Shown here piece by piece: positions 56,981 to 64,000 of a stretch of 64,000 bases of DNA. Numbering within the stretch: the stretch's first letter is position 1; each line of letters opens with the position of its first letter. The notes beneath the pieces are model-generated. The model saw only the letters and a list, made by a program, of their open reading frames with translations. It was not told the origin of the DNA and ran no database searches. This stretch comes from an uncultured Rhodospirillales bacterium (lineage in GTDB: Bacteria > Pseudomonadota > Alphaproteobacteria > CACIAM-22H2): NCBI GenBank assembly GCA_937926175.1, contig CALANV010000013.1, positions 1 to 64,000 of the forward strand. Direction: 5' to 3'. Both the position numbers and the translations under genes were made by a program.

Positions 56981-57220
56981 ATGATCGGCACGCTTGCCAT
57001 GGGCATCATCTGTTACGTCGCGCTCTACACCTATCTCGACGACTGGCGCATGCGCGTGGTCGTGCCGGCCTTCGTCGCGTCCGGCCTGGTCGCGATCTTC
57101 CGGCCCGCGCTGCTGAACGAAGACTGGCACGCCATACCGACGACGTTCGTCTACGCCTTTGTCACCGTCCTGATCCTCGATGCGATCCTGCTCGCGGCCG
57201 AGCGCGTGGTCCGACGCTGA
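56981..57220 (+). CDS. small membrane protein of unknown function
   Basis: 79 aa with two or three hydrophobic segments (IGTLAMGIICYVALYTYL, VVVPAFVASGLVAIF, FVYAFVTVLILDAILLAAE) and a basic end RVVRR. Lies 67 bp after the ABC-2 permease on the same strand. Codon use is like its neighbours. The gene is plausible but rests on hydrophobic pattern and position alone; no family recognised. Confidence 0.55.
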   Translation: MIGTLAMGIICYVALYTYLDDWRMRVVVPAFVASGLVAIFRPALLNEDWHAIPTTFVYAFVTVLILDAILLAAERVVRR

Positions 57221-57409
57221 CTTGCCGCCGCGGGCACGGGTATAACCCTCAGCCCGACAGGCTAAGCTCGCCGGCGCGCGGGTCGGCCCTGAAACAGGGC
57301 GGCACTGAAGAAACGCCGCCGTGGCGGGCCGCCCGACGCAGCTGATCCCGCCGGGCGAGACGCCGCAACCAGTCCGATAACCGAACGGCTGCGCCGCTCC
57401 TTGCAACGA

Positions 57410-57438
57410 TTGACAGGGGGACAACCCACGCCAATACT
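57410..57438 (+). promoter_or_regulatory. sigma-70-like promoter for argD
   Basis: TTGACA (57410-57415), a perfect -35 hexamer, is separated by exactly 17 bases from AATACT (57433-57438), which matches four of six -10 positions. It lies about 70 bases upstream of the argD GTG. No arginine-repressor-like box was recognised. Confidence 0.65.
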
Positions 57439-57510
57439 TCGCATTTCCGCTGGTCGGCACCGCCCCGGTGCGGCATCCCCTACCCGCGACACCGAAAGGA
57501 GACTCTGCAC

Positions 57511-58728
57511 GTGAGCGCCGCGGAAACTCGGCCTGTTCCGCCTGTTATGCCTACTTACAACCGCGTCGATGTGGCCTTCGAGCGCGGCGAGGGCCCGTAT
57601 CTGATCGCGACGGACGGCCGACGTTATCTCGACTTCGCCTGCGGCATCGCGGTGACCGCGCTCGGCCACACGCACCCGCATCTCGTGAAGGCGTTGACCG
57701 AGCAGGCGCAGAAGCTCTGGCACACGTCCAATCTGTTCCGGATTCCGGGGCAGGAGCGCCTTGCCGAACGGCTCGTCGCGCACAGTTTCGCCGATACGGT
57801 CTTCTTCTGTAATTCCGGGGCCGAGGCGGCCGAGTGCGGCATCAAGGTCGTGCGCAAGTACCACGCTGCCCAAGGCCATCCGGAGCGTTACCGCATCATC
57901 ACCTTCGAGGGCGCCTTCCACGGCCGTACCCTGGCGACGCTCGCGGCGGGCGGACAGCAGAAATACCTGGAGGGTTTCGGACCGCGGGTCGAAGGCTTCG
58001 ACCAGGTGCCGTTCGGCGACCTCGAGGCGGTCGAGAAGGCGATCGGCCCTCAGACGGCCGCCATCATGATCGAGCCGGTGCAGGGCGAAGGCGGCGTGCG
58101 CCCGGCGGCGCCTGAGTTTCTGCGCGCGTTGCGCGAGCTCTGCGACCGGCACGGTCTGCTGCTGTATTTCGACGAGATCCAGTCCGGCATGGGCCGCACC
58201 GGGAAGCTGTTCGCCTATGAATGGACCGGCATCGCGCCCGACGTGATGGCCATCGCCAAGGCGATCGGCGGCGGGTTTCCGCTGGGCGCGTGCCTGGCGA
58301 CGGCAAAGGCCGCCGCCGGCATGACGGCCGGAACCCACGGTTCGACCTATGGCGGCAATCCGCTGGCGATGGCCGTCGGCAACGCGGTCCTGGACATCAT
58401 GCTCGAGGACGGGTTCTTCGACCGCGTCCAGTCGGTCGCCAGCCACCTGCGCCAGCAGCTCGCCATGATCGTCGAACGCCATGGCGACGTGTTCGAGGAG
58501 CTGCGCGGCCAGGGGCTTCTCCTGGGCCTCAAGTGCCGACCGCCGAATACCGATGTCGCCGCGGCGCTGCGCGGCCGCGGCCTGCTTACCGCGAATGCGG
58601 GTGACAACGTGGTCCGGCTGCTGCCGCCGCTGATCATCGAGGCGCAGCACGTCGGTGAAGCCGTGGCGATGATCGAAGCGGCATGCGACGACATTCGCCG
58701 GCAGCAAGCACAACGGAAGGTAGGGTAA
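57511..58728 (+). CDS. argD: acetylornithine aminotransferase
   Basis: 405 aa class III PLP aminotransferase of arginine synthesis. Start is GTG with AAAGGA upstream. [68 protein letters not shown] and [18 protein letters not shown] are family motifs. The PLP lysine is about Lys250 in [15 protein letters not shown], and [15 protein letters not shown] follows. Two bases separate it from argF, giving an argD-argF operon typical of alphaproteobacteria. Confidence 0.95.
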   Translation: MSAAETRPVPPVMPTYNRVDVAFERGEGPYLIATDGRRYLDFACGIAVTALGHTHPHLVKALTEQAQKLWHTSNLFRIPGQERLAERLVAHSFADTVFFCNSGAEAAECGIKVVRKYHAAQGHPERYRIITFEGAFHGRTLATLAAGGQQKYLEGFGPRVEGFDQVPFGDLEAVEKAIGPQTAAIMIEPVQGEGGVRPAAPEFLRALRELCDRHGLLLYFDEIQSGMGRTGKLFAYEWTGIAPDVMAIAKAIGGGFPLGACLATAKAAAGMTAGTHGSTYGGNPLAMAVGNAVLDIMLEDGFFDRVQSVASHLRQQLAMIVERHGDVFEELRGQGLLLGLKCRPPNTDVAAALRGRGLLTANAGDNVVRLLPPLIIEAQHVGEAVAMIEAACDDIRRQQAQRKVG

Positions 58729-58730
58729 CG

Positions 58731-59684
58731 ATGCCGGCTCGCACTACTCGGCCGGACGGGATCCGGCATTTTCTCGACCTCGACAAGCTGGATACGCGCA
58801 CGTTGCGCGAGATCCTGGCGCTGGGTGTCGCTTACAAGCGTGGCGAGCCGCCGAACGGCAACTTCAAGCCGCTCGCCGGCAAGACACTCGCCATGATCTT
58901 CGAGAAACCGTCGACCCGAACGCGCGTGTCGTTCGAGGTCGGCGTGCGGCAGCTCGGCGGCGAGGCCGTGGTTCTGACCAGCCAGGACACGCAGCTCGGA
59001 CGCGGCGAAACCATTGCCGACACGGCGCGCGTGCTGTCGCGCTACTGCGATGCCATCCTGCTCCGCACCAGTTCCAGTGCGCATCTGCTCGAGCTTGCCG
59101 AGCATGCGACGGTCCCGGTGATCAACGGCCTCACCGACCGTACGCATCCCTGCCAGCTCATGGCGGACGTGATGACCTTCGAAGAGCATCGCGGACCGAT
59201 CACCGGCAAGGTCGTCGCGTGGTCCGGCGACGGCAACAACATGGCCGGTTCGTGGATCCAGGCAGCAGTGCGTTTCAATTTCGAGCTGCGCCTCGCCTGT
59301 CCGGAACAGCTGCGCCCGCCGCAGGAGATGGTCGAGTGGGCCCGCAAGGAGGGCGGACGCATCACCATCACGACCGATCCGGAGGCAGCCGTGCGCGGCG
59401 CCGACTGTGTCGTCACCGACACGTGGCTGTCGATGGATTCCGAGGACAACGGCGGCGGCCGCGTCTCGCGCGAGAAGCGCCACAATATGCTGGCGCCCTA
59501 TCGGGTCGACGAACGGCTGATGTCGCTGGCGAATCCCAACGCTATATTCATGCACTGCCTGCCGGCCCATCGCGATGAAGAGGTGACGGCGGGTGTGATT
59601 GACGGCCCTCAATCGGTGGTGTGGGACGAGGCCGAAAACCGTCTGCACGCGCAGAAGGGTATTCTTGCCTGGTGCATGGCCTGA
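58731..59684 (+). CDS. argF: ornithine carbamoyltransferase
   Basis: 317 aa. Makes citrulline from ornithine and carbamoyl phosphate. Carbamoyl-phosphate motif [52 protein letters not shown], ornithine-site DTWLSMDSE and [14 protein letters not shown] are intact. Co-transcribed with argD; hslO follows after 91 bp. Confidence 0.95.
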   Translation: MPARTTRPDGIRHFLDLDKLDTRTLREILALGVAYKRGEPPNGNFKPLAGKTLAMIFEKPSTRTRVSFEVGVRQLGGEAVVLTSQDTQLGRGETIADTARVLSRYCDAILLRTSSSAHLLELAEHATVPVINGLTDRTHPCQLMADVMTFEEHRGPITGKVVAWSGDGNNMAGSWIQAAVRFNFELRLACPEQLRPPQEMVEWARKEGGRITITTDPEAAVRGADCVVTDTWLSMDSEDNGGGRVSREKRHNMLAPYRVDERLMSLANPNAIFMHCLPAHRDEEVTAGVIDGPQSVVWDEAENRLHAQKGILAWCMA

Positions 59685-59775
59685 CCTGGGCCGCGCGTCG
59701 CGGCGAGCGGGACGGGCGTGGAAAACGGCCGGCGGGTTGCCTCGTCCGGCCCGGGGCCCAATATAAGTGGGCGCC

Positions 59776-60747
59776 ATGATTACGCCTGATTCACTCAACA
59801 TTGCGGCCGACGACGTCGTCCTGCCCTTCCAGATCGACCCGTTCGCCATGCGTGGGCGGGTGGTCCGGCTCGGGCCGGTGGTCGACCAGATCATCAAGCG
59901 GCACGATTACCCGCCGGTGGTCGCGCGCACGCTGGCCGAGATGATCGCCATGGCGGCCGCGCTGGCCGCGACCCTCAAATACGATGGGGTCTTCACGCTC
60001 CAGACCAAGGGCGACGGTCCCATCCGCATGATGGTTGCGGACGTGACCAGTGACGGCGCAGTCCGCGCCTACGCGCAATACGATGCCGAACGGCTCCAGG
60101 ATCTGGGCGAGGCGCCGTCCGTGCCGAGGCTGTTCGGCGCTGGCTATCTTGCCTTCACCGTCGACCAGGGCGAGCACACCGAACGCTACCAGGGCATCGT
60201 CGAGCTCACCGGCGCCACGCTGGCGGAGTGCGCGCACCACTATTTCCGGCAGTCGGAGCAGTTCAAGGCCGGTCTCAAGGTCGCGGCCGAGCTCCGGGAA
60301 ACGCCGTCGGGCGAGAAGGCATGGCGGGCCGGCGCGATCATGGTGCAGCATCTGCCGCCCGCAAGCGCACAGGGCTCGGCCGAAGGCCGCGACATCGAGC
60401 GGCCGCTGACGCTGGAGGAAGAGGAAGCCGAGGACGGCTGGCGCCGGGCGCTGATGCTGATGGGCAGCGCCACGTCCGCGGAACTCGTCGATCCCGACCT
60501 GCCGCCATGGAAACTCGTCGACCGGCTGTTCCTGGCCGAAGGCGTCAAGATCTACCGGCCGCATGAGCTGCGGCACGACTGCCGCTGCTCGCGCGAGCGC
60601 GTCGCGGCCGTGCTGCGGGCCTTCCGGCGGGAAGAGCTCAAGGACCTCAAGGTCGACGGCAAGGTGGTCGTGACGTGCGAGTTCTGCAACACGCACCACG
60701 TGTTCGACGATGACGACGTCGCGGTTCTGTTCGACCGCCCGCAATAG
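59776..60747 (+). CDS. hslO: Hsp33 redox-regulated chaperone
   Basis: 323 aa. Holdase activated by oxidation in the cytoplasm. The N-terminal domain has FAMRGRVVRLGPVVDQIIKR and QTKGDGPIRMMVADV. The C-terminal zinc redox switch has CRCS (in HDCRCSRERVAAVLR) and CEFCN (in VTCEFCNTHHVF), giving all four cysteine ligands. An acidic LTLEEEEAEDGWRRAL linker is present. The ATG was chosen over a GTG nine bases upstream. argD-argF-hslO order is common in alphaproteobacteria. Confidence 0.94.
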   Translation: MITPDSLNIAADDVVLPFQIDPFAMRGRVVRLGPVVDQIIKRHDYPPVVARTLAEMIAMAAALAATLKYDGVFTLQTKGDGPIRMMVADVTSDGAVRAYAQYDAERLQDLGEAPSVPRLFGAGYLAFTVDQGEHTERYQGIVELTGATLAECAHHYFRQSEQFKAGLKVAAELRETPSGEKAWRAGAIMVQHLPPASAQGSAEGRDIERPLTLEEEEAEDGWRRALMLMGSATSAELVDPDLPPWKLVDRLFLAEGVKIYRPHELRHDCRCSRERVAAVLRAFRREELKDLKVDGKVVVTCEFCNTHHVFDDDDVAVLFDRPQ

Positions 60748-60856
60748 GCTCGACCGACGGGCGGGATCCCCGTACCCCGGTGCCCTTGAAGCGCGACTGC
60801 AGGCCTGCCACATTCGCGGTCCAAGCTACGACCGGACTGAGAATCGACGGAAGGCG

Positions 60857-61456
60857 ATGAACAGGCGAACCTGCCTCATGTTCCTTCTCGCCGCGGCGGG
60901 CGCGGCGCTCAATGCATGCGAAACCCCCGTGAACCGGGTGCGGTTTCCGCAGCTCACCTACGGGCACCTCGACAAGATCCGGCTGGACGTCGGCAGCATC
61001 GAGATCGTGGATTCGTATCAGGAGCCCCTGACGGCCCCGAACGTCGATCACCTGTTTCCGGTCAACCCGGAGCAGACCCTGCGGCAGTGGGCGAATGACC
61101 GCCTCGTCGCGGCCGGATCACCCGACCGCTATGCACGTTTCGTGATCGAGGACGCCAAGGTCATCGAGACCGAGCTGCCGCGCACGCGGGGCGTGCGCGG
61201 CATGTTCACGACCGACCAGGCACAACGCTACGACATAAGCCTCGTCGCCTCGCTCGAGATCCGCGAGACGCGCGGCAATTTCCAGCACGCTTTCGCCAGA
61301 GCCAGCGCCTCGCGCTCGCGCACGGTCGCCGAGGACATCACGCTGAACGAGCGCGAGAAGGTCTGGTTCGACCTGCTCGAGGCGACGATGAACGACTTCA
61401 ATGCGTCGCTCGAGCGGCAGATTCGCAACGATCTCGGCCGGTATCTCCTGTTCTGA
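60857..61456 (+). CDS. lipoprotein of unknown function
   Basis: 199 aa with AAGG just upstream. Signal peptide TCLMFLLAAAGAALNAC ends in a lipobox-like LNAC (Cys21), so probably lipidated. The mature protein is mixed alpha/beta with QTLRQWANDRLVAAGSPDRY, ARFVIEDAKVIETEL and a helical C-terminus LLEATMNDFNASLERQIRND. I know similar alphaproteobacterial hypothetical proteins but no function. Follows hslO on the same strand and is convergent with argE (15 bp). Confidence 0.8.
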   Translation: MNRRTCLMFLLAAAGAALNACETPVNRVRFPQLTYGHLDKIRLDVGSIEIVDSYQEPLTAPNVDHLFPVNPEQTLRQWANDRLVAAGSPDRYARFVIEDAKVIETELPRTRGVRGMFTTDQAQRYDISLVASLEIRETRGNFQHAFARASASRSRTVAEDITLNEREKVWFDLLEATMNDFNASLERQIRNDLGRYLLF

Positions 61457-61471
61457 GCGCCGGACGGCGCG

Positions 61472-62644
61472 CTACTGCGACGCCCAGTCCGCGATCCGCA
61501 GCAGGAACGCCTCGCACTGCGCGACCTGATCGCGCGTGATGAACTCGTCGGGCTTGTGCGCCTGGGCAATGTCGCCTGGGCCGCACAGCACCGCCGAGAT
61601 GCCGGCTTCCTGGAACTGCCCCGCCTCGGAGGCGAACGCGACGGTGACCGTCGCATTCTGCCCGGTGAGCCGGCGTGCCAGCGTCTCGGCCGCGCCGTCC
61701 GGTTCCGGCCGCAGCGCCGGCACCGCGCAGAGCTGCGTCATCTCGATCGTCCCTTCCGGGGCCCGCGCGCGCAGACGCGACAGCAATTCGCCCGACAGGA
61801 ACGATTCGACACGCGCCAGTATCAACCCCGGATCGACGCCGGGCAGCGCGCGGAACTCCCACAGCAGCTCGCACCGGCCGGCGACGATATTGAGGGCGGT
61901 CCCGCCGGCAATCGTGCCGACATTGATCGTCGTCCACGGCGGATCGAACTCGAGCCCCGGCACCGCCCCGGTGTCGCCGGCCGTCTCGAGTTCCGCCTGA
62001 AGCTCATCCAGGAAGGTGACGAACCGGGCCATCAGCGTGATGGCGTTCGCGCCATATTGGGGTGCGCTCGAATGCCATTCGCGGCCGGTGATCGTCACGC
62101 GCTGCACGACGATGCCCTTGTGGGCGTTGGCCACCCGCATCGACGTCGGCTCGCCGATGATCGCGATCGACGGCTTGGGCAGCTCGGTGCCGAGCAGGCG
62201 CAGGAGCGCCGGCATCCCGAAACACCCGACTTCCTCGTCGTACGAGAGGCAGAGATGGATCGGTCTCTTCAGGTTCCGCGCCTTGAACGCAGGTACGAGC
62301 GCCAGCGCGACGGCGATGAAGCTCTTCATGTCGGCCGTGCCGCGGCCGTAGAGACGCCCGTCGCGCTCGGTGACGCGGAACGGATCGCTCGACCACGTCT
62401 GGTCCTCGACCGGCACGACGTCGGTATGGCCGGCAAGCGCGATGCCGCCCGGTACTTCGGGGCCGATCGTCGCGAACAGATTCGCCTTCGTCCCGTCGGC
62501 GTTCGGGACGATTCGCGACGCGATGCCGTGGCGCGCGAGATAGTCGCGGACATAGTCGATCAGCGCCATGTTCGACCGTGCCGAGACAGTATCGAAACCG
62601 ACGAGACGGTGGATCAGTTCGAGTGAGGTTGGGCTTGGGGTCAC
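61472..62644 (-). CDS. argE: acetylornithine deacetylase
   Basis: 390 aa M20 metallopeptidase-fold enzyme that removes acetate from N-acetylornithine. Metal and catalytic residues: ALAGHTDVVPV (His, Asp), GTADMKSFIAVALALV, LCLSYDEEVGCFGMPALL (catalytic Glu-Glu), IIGEPTSMRVANAHKG and the dimerisation-domain GREWHSSAPQYGANAI. The GTG start gives the usual TPSPTSLELIHRLVGFDTVS opening. Lies eight bases after trkH, so probably co-transcribed with it, not with argDF. DapE-like relatives are a less likely alternative. Confidence 0.9.
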   Translation of the reverse strand: MTPSPTSLELIHRLVGFDTVSARSNMALIDYVRDYLARHGIASRIVPNADGTKANLFATIGPEVPGGIALAGHTDVVPVEDQTWSSDPFRVTERDGRLYGRGTADMKSFIAVALALVPAFKARNLKRPIHLCLSYDEEVGCFGMPALLRLLGTELPKPSIAIIGEPTSMRVANAHKGIVVQRVTITGREWHSSAPQYGANAITLMARFVTFLDELQAELETAGDTGAVPGLEFDPPWTTINVGTIAGGTALNIVAGRCELLWEFRALPGVDPGLILARVESFLSGELLSRLRARAPEGTIEMTQLCAVPALRPEPDGAAETLARRLTGQNATVTVAFASEAGQFQEAGISAVLCGPGDIAQAHKPDEFITRDQVAQCEAFLLRIADWASQ

Positions 62645-62652
62645 GGCCAATG

Positions 62653-64000
62653 TCAGCTCCGCCAGAAGTCGCGCGTGAGGAGGACGAGAACGGTTACGAG
62701 CTCGAGCCGCCCGAGCAGCATGGCGAGACTCAGCAGCCACTTTGCCGTCTCGGGCAGGGACGAGAAATTGCCGGTGGGACCGATGACATCACCGAGCCCC
62801 GGACCGACGTTGCTGATCGCGCTCGCAGCACCCGAAATGCTGGTAAGCGGATCGAGACCGCAGAGGGCGAGTGCCGCCGAGAACACCGCCCATGACAGCA
62901 GATAGAGCGCGACGAAGGCGAGCACCGACTGCATGACCGCCTCCGTGATCTGGCGGCGGTTGTATTTCGGCACGAACACGCCGCTCGGTGCCACCGCATG
63001 GCGGATATGGACGCGTCCGATCTCGAACAGAACCTGGAACCGAAAGATCTTGATGCCGCCCGCCGTCGACCCGGAGCAGCCGCCCACGAACGTCAATAGA
63101 AAGAAAAGTACGACGGGGAACGCCCCCCACGTGCTGTAGTCGGTCGACGTGTAGCCGGTCGTCGTCAGGATCGATGCGACGTTGAACGCGGCATGCCGCA
63201 ACGCATGAAGGAAAGTGGAACCGTTGGCGAGCCAGTGCCAAAGCGTGATCGCGAGGGTGAAACCGGCGAAGATGCTCAGGTACCACCGCACCTGGCTGTC
63301 CGTCCAAGGCGCCCGCCAGTCGCCGCCCTGCATGCGCAGGAACAGCGTGAACGTCACGCCGCCCAGAAGCATGAAAACGATGGCCACGAACTCGATGAAC
63401 GGACTGTCGAACTTCCCGAACGATGCATCGGAGGTCGAGAAACCGCCCGTCGCCAGAGTCGTCATCGCGTGCATCGTGGCCTCGAGTCCGTTCATGCCGC
63501 CAATCCAATAGAGCAGGGCGCATGCCCCCGTCAGCACGACGTAAATGATGCCGATCCCCGTGGCGATCTGTCCGGCGCGCGGCAGCACCTTGTCCGACTT
63601 GTCAGACGACTCGAGGCGGAAGAGCTGCATGCCGCCGATGCGCAGCATCGGCAGAATGACGATGGCCACGGCGATGATGCCGAGGCCGCCGATCCAATTG
63701 AGCAGACCGCGCCACAGCAGGATGCCCGGCGGGGCTTCGTCCAGCCCGACGATCACGGTCGCGCCGGTCGTCGTCAGGCCCGACATCGCCTCGAAGTATG
63801 CGTCCGCATAGTCGAGTCCGAGCGAGGCGAACGCGAACGGCAGCGCCGCGAATCCCGTGATCACGACCCAGGACAGCGTGGTGATCAGAAACGCCTGGCG
63901 CAGATTGAGGCGCATGCCGCCGGCGCGGTTCATCAACGCGAGCGACACGCCGACGAACAGCGTCAGTACGCTGGCGGCTGCGAATACCTGCCAATCGCTG
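62653..64000 (-). CDS. trkH: TrkH-family potassium uptake protein (N-terminus beyond right edge)
   Basis: At least 449 residues are in the window; the frame stays open to the right edge (residues SDWQVFAAASVLTLFVG upstream of the first internal start), so the true start lies outside. Repeated MPM pore units are visible: AMSGLTTTGATVIVGLDEAP, MHAMTTLATGGFSTSDASFG, ASILTTTGYTSTDYSTWG and ISGAASAISNVGPGLG, with the selectivity glycines. FVGGCSGSTAGGIKIFRFQVL is typical. Imports potassium with TrkA in the inner membrane; trkA is not in the window. Confidence 0.94.
   Translation of the reverse strand, partial: SDWQVFAAASVLTLFVGVSLALMNRAGGMRLNLRQAFLITTLSWVVITGFAALPFAFASLGLDYADAYFEAMSGLTTTGATVIVGLDEAPPGILLWRGLLNWIGGLGIIAVAIVILPMLRIGGMQLFRLESSDKSDKVLPRAGQIATGIGIIYVVLTGACALLYWIGGMNGLEATMHAMTTLATGGFSTSDASFGKFDSPFIEFVAIVFMLLGGVTFTLFLRMQGGDWRAPWTDSQVRWYLSIFAGFTLAITLWHWLANGSTFLHALRHAAFNVASILTTTGYTSTDYSTWGAFPVVLFFLLTFVGGCSGSTAGGIKIFRFQVLFEIGRVHIRHAVAPSGVFVPKYNRRQITEAVMQSVLAFVALYLLSWAVFSAALALCGLDPLTSISGAASAISNVGPGLGDVIGPTGNFSSLPETAKWLLSLAMLLGRLELVTVLVLLTRDFWRS

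Overview
The window is about 64 kb of very GC-rich DNA, densely packed with genes on both strands. Gene content points to an alphaproteobacterium, plausibly Rhodospirillales-like. The evidence is a RegB/RegA (PrrBA/ActSR) redox two-component pair, an argD-argF-hslO block, a class I-like intracellular PHA depolymerase, a ugpBAEC-glpK locus and a very large cobalamin cluster. The order-level placement is inference from gene families only; there is no rRNA or tRNA here to test it.

Left part (1-8.6 kb): the start of a UDP-glucuronate decarboxylase gene runs off the left edge, divergent from an undecaprenyl-phosphate sugar phosphotransferase (polysaccharide synthesis). A broken gene remnant follows. 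Then come regB-regA, a two-gene ABC-2 exporter, a CRP-family regulator and a GcvA-type LysR regulator interrupted by a frameshift.

Centre-left (8.6-34.4 kb): nearly the whole cobalamin pathway, on both strands. Plus-strand units are cobS-cobC, riboswitch-cobU-cobW-cobN-cobO-(SYLF gene)-cobQ, cbiX-cobH-cobL-cobI-(cbiG-cobJ fusion)-cobM, and cobA-(lipoprotein)-(SCO1)-cobB. Minus-strand genes are cobT, cbiB and cbiD-cobK. A canonical cobalamin riboswitch precedes cobU. The enzyme set is a hybrid. CbiX, CbiD and a CbiG domain belong to the early-cobalt (anaerobic-type) route, while CobN and CobW belong to late, aerobic-type cobalt insertion. CobG/CobZ and CobF are not seen. Several unrelated genes (SYLF protein, ankyrin protein, SLC13/ArsB-type permease, small lipoprotein, SCO1 copper chaperone) sit inside the cluster, some overlapping cob genes.

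Middle (34.5-52.6 kb): phaZ, a DMT exporter, a GNAT acetyltransferase, ugpBAEC with glpK for glycerol-3-phosphate and glycerol use, a molybdenum oxidoreductase overlapping a glutathione peroxidase, a very basic small protein, a nitrate/sulfonate-type ABC importer followed by an FAD oxidoreductase, a GT87-like membrane glycosyltransferase and a cytosolic BtuF-like protein.

Right part (52.7-64 kb): a large MscS channel with a strong intrinsic terminator, then a noncoding convergent interval holding two mutually inverted arrays of 8-9 bp degenerate repeats (the most unexplained structure in the window). After these come recX, an ABC-2 permease, a small membrane protein, argD-argF-hslO, a lipoprotein, argE, and trkH, which runs off the right edge. 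No insertion sequence, integrase, CRISPR array, tRNA or rRNA was recognised.
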